A program made the translations under genes and the position numbers. A stretch of DNA of 64,000 nucleotides. It comes from Melittangium boletus DSM 14713. GTDB lineage: Bacteria > Myxococcota > Myxococcia > Myxococcales > Myxococcaceae. The notes below the pieces were generated by a model, which was given only the letters and a program-made list of their open reading frames with translations, had not been told where the DNA came from and ran no database searches. The stretch lies in assembly GCF_002305855.1 (NCBI RefSeq), contig NZ_CP022163.1, positions 8,995,765 through 9,059,764 of the forward strand. Direction: 5' to 3'. This document shows positions 58,746 through 64,000 of this stretch, one piece after another (the first letter of the stretch is position 1; each line of letters begins with the position of its first letter).

Positions 58746-60014
58746 ATGGCCGGGTTGGATTGGGTGCAGGTGGACGTGGGCTTCCCCATGAGCCTCGAGG
58801 CGGTGTGCGCCGCGAGAACGCTGGGGATGGACCGGCGCGCCTTCCTGGGCTCCATCGTGGAACTCCAGATCTGGGCCGTGCAGGCGCTGCCCTCCGGGCG
58901 CTTCGAGCGCTTCGCCACGTCCCACGGACAGGTGCCGGACGCGTCCGCGGACGAGGCGGTGTGGTGCGAGGCCCTCGAGGGCGCGGTCCGGTGGACGGGC
59001 ACCCCCGGCGCCTTCTGGGACGCCCTGCTGCGCGCCCGGATCCTCGTGCGCGAGGAGGATGGCGTGCGCCTCACCCTGTGCGATCGCTACGTGCAAGTCC
59101 TTGAAAAGAGGAGGAAGGAGGCCGAGCGCAAGCGCCGGGAGCGCGCCACGAAGTCGTCCGGCGCGTCCGAGGGACGTCCGTCGGACACGCCCGGGACGTC
59201 CACCTCCAGAAGGAAGAAGGAAAAGGAGAATGAGAAGAAGACTTCTTCTGCTGCAGCCGCGGGAAGGATCCAACCCGTCCCCCTCGCGCCGCTCACGAGC
59301 GAGCAGTCCCCCGCCCCGGACCCGGAGCCCATCCAGCGCTGCCTGCCGGGCATGCACATGGTGCCCGCGTCCCCGCCTCCGGAGGAACGGCTCCAGGCGG
59401 CCGTGACCGCCGCGCGAGCCGCCCGGGACGTGTCCGCGGAGACGCCCGGACGGGCCGAGGCCTTCTTCGAGGCCTGTCAGGAGGAGCGCTGCCGCACCCT
59501 GCCCGGCCTCCCCGCCGAGGAACAACCCCGGACGTGGGCGGGCTGGTACCGCTTCGCGCTGGACAAGGTGGGCGGAGACGAGCATCGGCTCCAGGCGGCC
59601 TGGCGCGGCTATCTTCACTCGGAGTGGGGCCGCACGCGCGAGCCGCGCTGCACGGCCCAGGCGTTCTGCTCACCCCGGGTGTGGAGCCGCTACCTGGAAC
59701 CCCTCCCGGAGCGGACCCCGGCGGAGGAGGCGTCCGAGGACGTGTCCACCGAGGCGGGCCGCCGCTGGAAGGACTGCCTCACCTGGCTCAAGGACCATGG
59801 CAAACGCTACGCGCTGAGCTGGCTGGCCCAGGCCCGTCCGGTGGACGTGGAGGAGGGAGCGCTGGTGCTCGCGGTCCCCGACGCCTATTTCCTCCAGTGG
59901 GTGGAGGAGAACTACGGCGAGCTGGTGGAGGGCCTGGTGCGCGAGTTCGGCCTCGCGGGGGTGCGCTGGAGCCTGGCCACGCCGGACGCGGAGCGGCGGG
60001 CCACGGGGGCCTGA
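58746..60014 (+). CDS. Protein with DnaA-N-like C-terminal domain
   Basis: About 422 aa from ATG 58746. The N-terminal 110 residues read like a winged-helix replication-protein domain (WVQVDVGFPMSLEAVCAART; DALLRARILVREEDGVRLTL). The middle (about 115-330) is a basic, low-complexity and helical linker (KRRKEAERKRRERATKSSGA, RRKKEKENEKK). The last 80 residues (RRWKDCLTWLKDHGKRYALS, WLAQARPVDVEEGALVLAVP, DAYFLQWVEENYGELVEGLV) match the fold pattern of the DnaA N-terminal domain, which binds DnaB helicase. This resembles phage-type replisome organisers, but no phage genes are nearby. A chromosomal replication or regulatory role is inferred. Confidence 0.65.
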   Translation: MAGLDWVQVDVGFPMSLEAVCAARTLGMDRRAFLGSIVELQIWAVQALPSGRFERFATSHGQVPDASADEAVWCEALEGAVRWTGTPGAFWDALLRARILVREEDGVRLTLCDRYVQVLEKRRKEAERKRRERATKSSGASEGRPSDTPGTSTSRRKKEKENEKKTSSAAAAGRIQPVPLAPLTSEQSPAPDPEPIQRCLPGMHMVPASPPPEERLQAAVTAARAARDVSAETPGRAEAFFEACQEERCRTLPGLPAEEQPRTWAGWYRFALDKVGGDEHRLQAAWRGYLHSEWGRTREPRCTAQAFCSPRVWSRYLEPLPERTPAEEASEDVSTEAGRRWKDCLTWLKDHGKRYALSWLAQARPVDVEEGALVLAVPDAYFLQWVEENYGELVEGLVREFGLAGVRWSLATPDAERRATGA

Positions 60015-60027
60015 CGCCCCCCTCGAT

Positions 60028-61632
60028 TCATCGCTCCTCCACCACGGCGAAGGCGGCGCCCCGGCCCTCGCCGGGAAGCAGCTCCAGCCGGGCCCCGAAG
60101 GCACGCAGCATGGACTGGCCAATCGTCAGCCCGAGCCCGGTGCCGCCCCGCTCTCTCGCCGTGGTGAAGAAGGCATCGAAGACGCGGGCCCGGTTGGACG
60201 CGGAGATGCCCTGCCCGTCGTCGCGCACCACCACCCGCCCCGGCTCGGCCTCCAGCCGCACGCGCACGCCCTCGCCCCCGTGCTGCGCCGCGTTGGTGAT
60301 GAGCTGCCAGAGGAGGTCCTCCAATACCTCCACGGGCAGCCCCAGCACGAGCCCCGGGGGCACCGCGCCCACCTCCACGGACAGGCCCTCGGCCCGGCCG
60401 CGCTCCGCGAGCGCTTCGAGCAGCGGAGCCACCTCCGTGCGCGAGGGCCGGGCCACCAGCGAGTCCGCGCGCGCGAGCTCCAACAGCCGCTGCACCAGCC
60501 GGGTGAGGCGCCGGGCGTCGGCGTCGATGTTGGCCAGGAAGCGCTCGCGCTGCTCGGGGGACATGCTCCCGGCGCTGTCGCGCAGCAGCTCCACGGCGCC
60601 CTGGATGGCGGCGAGCGGCGTCTTGAACTCGTGGGACACGTTGGCCGCGAACGAGCGAATGTACTGGTTGCGATCCCTCAACGCGGTGGCCATGCCCGCC
60701 AGGGACTCGGACAGCTCGGCGAGCTCGCGCACCACGGGGTGGGACACGGGCGCGAAGCCCTCGGGGGCGCTGGCGGCGATGTCGCGCGTCTGGCGCACCA
60801 GGGCGCGCACGGGACGGACCACCAACGTCGCCCCGGCGAGCGACATGAGCGCCACCACGCTCAGGAGCACCAGCCCCGTGGCGGTGAGGTTCCAGCGGTC
60901 CGCGTAGACGGCCTTGGCGAGCGTCATGGGCGTGCGCGAGAGCACCACCGCGCCCCAGACCCGGCCCGACTCCAGCACGGGCAGCGCCACCGTGACGCGC
61001 ACCCCGGCGTTGCGGCTGAGGGAGGCCAGGGGCGCATCCGAATGGGAGGAGAAGCGCTGACGCAAGACAGACCGGGGCTCGCCGCGCAGCGCCGCCCGGA
61101 CCTCCTCGCGCGCCATCAGGGAGGTGTCCCGATCGATGTAGTTGCTGGCCACCACCACGCCCTGGAAGTCCACCACGCGGATGCCCGCCAGGGTGGAGCG
61201 CCCCACCTCGACGAGCAACGCGGACAGCGGCTCCCCGGCTTCGGACGCATGGACATCCGCGGGGAGGATGGACCGGGGCGGCATCTCGGCGGCGGGCAAC
61301 ACGGGAGCCGAGGCCCGGAGCGAGGGCAGCAGGGGCCGCAATCCCGACTCCGCGGAGAGGGTCGGTGGCGGAGGCGCGAAGGCGTTCAGCCCGTAGCTCT
61401 CCCCCACTCCCCGCTCGTGCAGCCGCACCCGGACCAGCTCCGAGACCACGACTCCCTGGGAAATGAGCTCGGACTCCGTCTGGCGGATGAGTTGATCGTC
61501 ATAGAGACGCAGGAACACCAGGCCGAGCAACGCGAGCACGAAGGCCCCCAGGCCCACGGCCGCGAACACCATCCACAGCCGCGCCCGGGGGCGCCGGGCC
61601 TCAGGGGAGCGCGAGCCGGTAGCCAAGGCCAT
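60028..61632 (-). CDS. HAMP-domain sensor histidine kinase
   Basis: A 534-aa inner-membrane kinase. TM1 (LWMVFAAVGLGAFVLALLGL), an outer sensor of about 220 residues, TM2 (TATGLVLLSVVALMSLAGAT), HAMP, HisKA with the phospho-His in SFAANVSHEFKTPLAAIQGA, and HATPase with NAAQHG (N box), RDDGQGIS (G1) and GGTGLGLTI (G2). The start at 61632 overlaps the response regulator end by 32 bp, so the two are co-translated. The sensed signal is unknown; the periplasmic part is Pro-rich without a recognised domain. Confidence 0.92.
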   Translation of the reverse strand: MALATGSRSPEARRPRARLWMVFAAVGLGAFVLALLGLVFLRLYDDQLIRQTESELISQGVVVSELVRVRLHERGVGESYGLNAFAPPPPTLSAESGLRPLLPSLRASAPVLPAAEMPPRSILPADVHASEAGEPLSALLVEVGRSTLAGIRVVDFQGVVVASNYIDRDTSLMAREEVRAALRGEPRSVLRQRFSSHSDAPLASLSRNAGVRVTVALPVLESGRVWGAVVLSRTPMTLAKAVYADRWNLTATGLVLLSVVALMSLAGATLVVRPVRALVRQTRDIAASAPEGFAPVSHPVVRELAELSESLAGMATALRDRNQYIRSFAANVSHEFKTPLAAIQGAVELLRDSAGSMSPEQRERFLANIDADARRLTRLVQRLLELARADSLVARPSRTEVAPLLEALAERGRAEGLSVEVGAVPPGLVLGLPVEVLEDLLWQLITNAAQHGGEGVRVRLEAEPGRVVVRDDGQGISASNRARVFDAFFTTARERGGTGLGLTIGQSMLRAFGARLELLPGEGRGAAFAVVEER

Positions 61633-62296
61633 GCACCGTCTGGATGACGTCACCGCCCACGTCGGCGAACTTGCGCCGGATGTGGCGCACGTGACTGTCG
61701 ATGGTCCGATCACTCACCACCACGTCGTCATAGACGCGGGTCATCAACTCGTCCCGGGTGAAGGCTTTTCCCGGAGCGCGCAGGAGCGCCGCGAGCAGGT
61801 GGAACTCGGTGACCGTCAACACCACCTCGCGCTCGTTCCAGTACGCGCGCCACAGGTCCACATCCAGCCTCAGGGGCCCGCGACCGAGCACGGGAGACGG
61901 GGGGGTCGTGGGAGGGGCCGCGGTGGCGCGGGCCCGCCGGAGCACGGCCTTCACGCGAGCCACCAGTTCCCGGGGACTGAAGGGCTTGGTGATGTAGTCG
62001 TCGCCCCCCAGTTCCAGACCGAGGATGCGATCCACCTCATCGTCGCGCGAGGACAGGAACACGATGGGGCATTCGTGGGCGCGGCGGACTTCGCGGCACA
62101 TCTCCAGCCCGTCCATCTCCGGCATCATGATGTCCAGGACGATGAGCGCGGGCACCGAGCGCTTCACCTGCGCCAGGCCCTCCCGGCCGTTGGCGGCCTG
62201 CTCCACGTGGAAGCCCGCCTGAGAGAGGGCGAACGTCACCACCTCCCGCAGGTGCGGATCATCATCGACCACCAACAAGGAGGCGCGCTCCGTCAC
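61601..62296 (-). CDS. OmpR-family response regulator
   Basis: A 231-aa DNA-binding regulator. Receiver domain 1-118: acidic pocket VVDDD (9-13), phospho-Asp at 55 in VLDIMMPEMDG, Lys in YITKPFSPRE. Winged-helix domain 130-231 (LTVTEFHLLAALLRAPGKAF; TIDSHVRHIRRKFADVG). GTG 62296 is chosen over the far-upstream ATG because GAAGAGGAC precedes it and the receiver domain starts at once. It forms a two-component system with the overlapping kinase gene. Targets unknown. Confidence 0.93.
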   Translation of the reverse strand: MTERASLLVVDDDPHLREVVTFALSQAGFHVEQAANGREGLAQVKRSVPALIVLDIMMPEMDGLEMCREVRRAHECPIVFLSSRDDEVDRILGLELGGDDYITKPFSPRELVARVKAVLRRARATAAPPTTPPSPVLGRGPLRLDVDLWRAYWNEREVVLTVTEFHLLAALLRAPGKAFTRDELMTRVYDDVVVSDRTIDSHVRHIRRKFADVGGDVIQTVHGLGYRLALP

Positions 62297-62475
62297 GTTC
62301 CCGTCCTCTTCGCCCCGGGGAGTTGCTCCGGTGGAGCGCACTTTAACGTGCGTTCGACCACGGGAGCGGGCGGCATGCGCGAACGCATAGTGGGAATTCA
62401 CAACTGTCGATTCCAGGGAGCCGCGGCCTGGGCCAGTTTGTTGCCCACGACCCCGTATTCCCGAGGAATCTCGAC

Positions 62476-63564
62476 GTGAAAACCTCCCTGCTCGCCGCGA
62501 GCGCGTTGCTGTTCAGCGCGTGCTCCTCCCCAGCGGTTCGCACGCCTTCTCCCTCGTCGCTCGTCGTCGCCGCCGAAAGCCGCGACCTGATCTGGAACGC
62601 CGTGGCCCTCTCCGAGGACGGACGGGTGTTCGTCAGCGGACCGCGCTGGACGGGCAGCCGGGGCCCCGCCCTCGCCCTGCTGGATGCGGAGGGCCAGCCG
62701 CACGCCTACCCCGACGAGCGCTGGAACGCATGGAGCCCCGGCTCGGATGCTCGCCAGGCCTTCGTGAACATCAATGCCATCCACCGAGGCCCGGAGGACT
62801 CGCTCTGGGTCATCGACACCGGAGCCCCTGATTTCGGAGGCGCCCCCCTGCCGGACGGAGCGAAGGTGGTCCGCATCGATTTGAAGAACGGCACCGTGAG
62901 CCGGGTGTACCCCCTGGGCGCCGAGATCGCGACGCCCCAGAGCTACGTCGATGACATCCGCATCCATGGCACCCGGGGCTACCTGACCGACGCGGGCCGT
63001 CCGGGCCTCATCGTGCTCGACCTGGAGTCGGGCGCCGCGCGGCGGGTGTTGGACAACGCCCCGTCCACCACGGCGCCCATGGATCGGCCCATCCTGTTGG
63101 AGGGCAAGCCCGTCAAGGCACCGGACGGCAGCGTGCTCCGAGTACACGCGGATCCACTGGAACTCAGTCCCGACGGAAAATGGCTCTACTTCGCGTCCCT
63201 CCACGGGCCCTGGTCCCGCATCGAGACGCGCTGGTTGGAGGACGCCAGCCTGTCGCCCGAGGCCGTGGCATCCCACGTCGAGCCCTGGGCCGACTTGCCG
63301 CCCACGGGAGGAACGGCGCTGGACGAGAATGGAGACCTCTACTTCGGCGACCTGGCCGAGGATGCCATCAAGAAGCGGACACCGGAGGGACGCATCGAGA
63401 CGGTCATCGCGGATCCCCGGCTGCACTGGGTGGACGCGCCCTATCTCACCCAGGATGGCTGGCTGTGGCTGCCCGTTCCGCAGATGGATCGGGTGGCGCT
63501 GTTCAACGAGGGGAAGGCTCGCACCACCTGGCCCATTCAACTGCTGCGCCTGCGGGTGCGGTGA
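62476..63564 (+). CDS. Major royal jelly/yellow-family lipoprotein
   Basis: A 362-aa lipoprotein (signal TSLLAASALLFSAC) starting at GTG 62476. The rest is a six-bladed propeller of the MRJP/yellow (L-dopachrome tautomerase-related) type: ESRDLIWNAVALSEDGRVFV, VNINAIHRGPEDSLWVIDTG, SYVDDIRIHGTRGYLTDAG, LELSPDGKWLYFASLHGPW and LHWVDAPYLTQDGWLWLPVP. Bacterial members are exported and mostly uncharacterised. It is divergent from the response regulator gene and could belong to its regulon. It ends 1 bp from the stop of the convergent partial gene. Confidence 0.82.
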   Translation: MKTSLLAASALLFSACSSPAVRTPSPSSLVVAAESRDLIWNAVALSEDGRVFVSGPRWTGSRGPALALLDAEGQPHAYPDERWNAWSPGSDARQAFVNINAIHRGPEDSLWVIDTGAPDFGGAPLPDGAKVVRIDLKNGTVSRVYPLGAEIATPQSYVDDIRIHGTRGYLTDAGRPGLIVLDLESGAARRVLDNAPSTTAPMDRPILLEGKPVKAPDGSVLRVHADPLELSPDGKWLYFASLHGPWSRIETRWLEDASLSPEAVASHVEPWADLPPTGGTALDENGDLYFGDLAEDAIKKRTPEGRIETVIADPRLHWVDAPYLTQDGWLWLPVPQMDRVALFNEGKARTTWPIQLLRLRVR

Positions 63565-63565
63565 C

Positions 63566-64000
63566 TCAGGAGCGGAGGCGAGAGGCGACGAGGAAGAGCC
63601 AGGAGAGGGAGGAGTCGAGAAGGGACTGGCGAGAGCGCATGGAGTGACAGGCCCGGGCGAAGGGCAACCAGACTCGGTTACCCACGAGCACCTGGGACTC
63701 CTCGAGCTTCTGGCGAGGAATCCACCGGCCGCCCAGGTGGCGCACCAGCACCTCACCCAGGTAGGCGCCAATGGCGGGCACCGCGTGCGCGTCGATGTTG
63801 GCCCTCAAGCGGGTGGAGGGGAAGTCCTCGCGCCAGAAGTAGAAGTCGATGTCCGTGAGGGACGCGGGAGAGGCCTCGAAGACGGAGGGCACGTCGGTGT
63901 GCAGCAGCGCCACGAGGTGCTCGGCGAGGGAGCGGTAGTGCGCGCACGCGCGCTCCACGTCCTCGACGTCCGAGGGAAGAGCGGCGTGGGCGGGCAGCCA
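63566..64000 (-). CDS. Unrecognised protein, C-terminal part (runs off the window)
   Basis: The 3' end of a gene whose frame is open to the window edge; at least 144 codons are visible. Segments such as HYRSLAEHLVALLHTDVPSV, AVPAIGAYLGEVLVRHLGGR and VGNRVWLPFARACHSMRSRQ suggest an ordinary soluble alpha/beta protein. I do not recognise the family. The last 25 residues are hydrophobic (LLDSSLSWLFLVASRL). The start lies beyond 64000. Confidence 0.6.
   Translation of the reverse strand, partial: WLPAHAALPSDVEDVERACAHYRSLAEHLVALLHTDVPSVFEASPASLTDIDFYFWREDFPSTRLRANIDAHAVPAIGAYLGEVLVRHLGGRWIPRQKLEESQVLVGNRVWLPFARACHSMRSRQSLLDSSLSWLFLVASRLRS

Noticed and set aside
1..64000. CRISPR array or insertion sequence with transposase
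   Set aside because: No regularly spaced repeats and no recognisable transposase or integrase frame were found on either strand.

Overview
The window is typical myxobacterial chromosome, most like the Archangium/Cystobacter side of the Myxococcales. It is strongly GC-rich, with long antisense open frames. It also carries SitA-like polymorphic toxin lipoproteins, which are known from myxobacteria, together with kelch lipoproteins, a DUF4185 protein, a caspase/ECF-sigma operon and a giant PKS-NRPS locus. All assignments come from reading the sequence; no database search was run.

Layout. 0-3.7 kb: an LCM-type methyltransferase behind a strong Fur-box-like site, then a secreted kelch lipoprotein. 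3.73-7.16 kb: a compact, visibly less GC-rich segment bounded by two identical 30-bp direct repeats that look like a tRNA 3' end, with a second pair of repeats just inside. It holds a divergent 188-aa gene, an XRE regulator with four 16-bp palindromic operator sites in front of it, and a 544-aa protein with methyltransferase-like features. No integrase is present. 7.2-22 kb: mostly housekeeping or conserved genes (enoyl-CoA hydratase, Tim44-like/TerB protein, SMI1, DUF1501/DUF1800 pair, SDR plus a 37-codon methyltransferase remnant, carotenoid oxygenase, methyltransferase, EF-hand protein, DsbA/FrnE, DUF1206). They end with an orphan gene apparently inserted between two 43-bp imperfect repeats.

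22-38 kb: three toxin-immunity cassettes of SitA type, all on the minus strand with toxin before immunity (22.1-24.0, 31.5-33.8 and 36.0-37.9 kb). Two share an AHH/HNH nuclease-like tip and an Imm11-like partner. The third keeps the lipoprotein/membrane body plan but has a different tip and a different immunity protein. Between them lie a VWA protein, an AmpG-like MFS transporter, an ECF sigma-DUF4384-caspase operon, a TauD-type dioxygenase and a DUF4185 protein.

38-55.6 kb: a two-gene hybrid assembly line on the minus strand. The PKS (KS-AT-DH-KR-ACP) is followed after 2 bp by a 4019-aa NRPS (C-A-PCP-C-PCP-C-A-PCP-C-A-PCP-TE). The second NRPS module has no adenylation domain, and the last two extension modules are near-identical duplicates with the same specificity residues. 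The expected product is a polyketide-peptide released by the terminal thioesterase. 55.7-64 kb: a small lipoprotein, a chemotaxis receptor, a protein with a DnaA-N-like C-terminal domain, a two-component system, a royal-jelly/yellow-type lipoprotein and the 3' part of an unrecognised gene.
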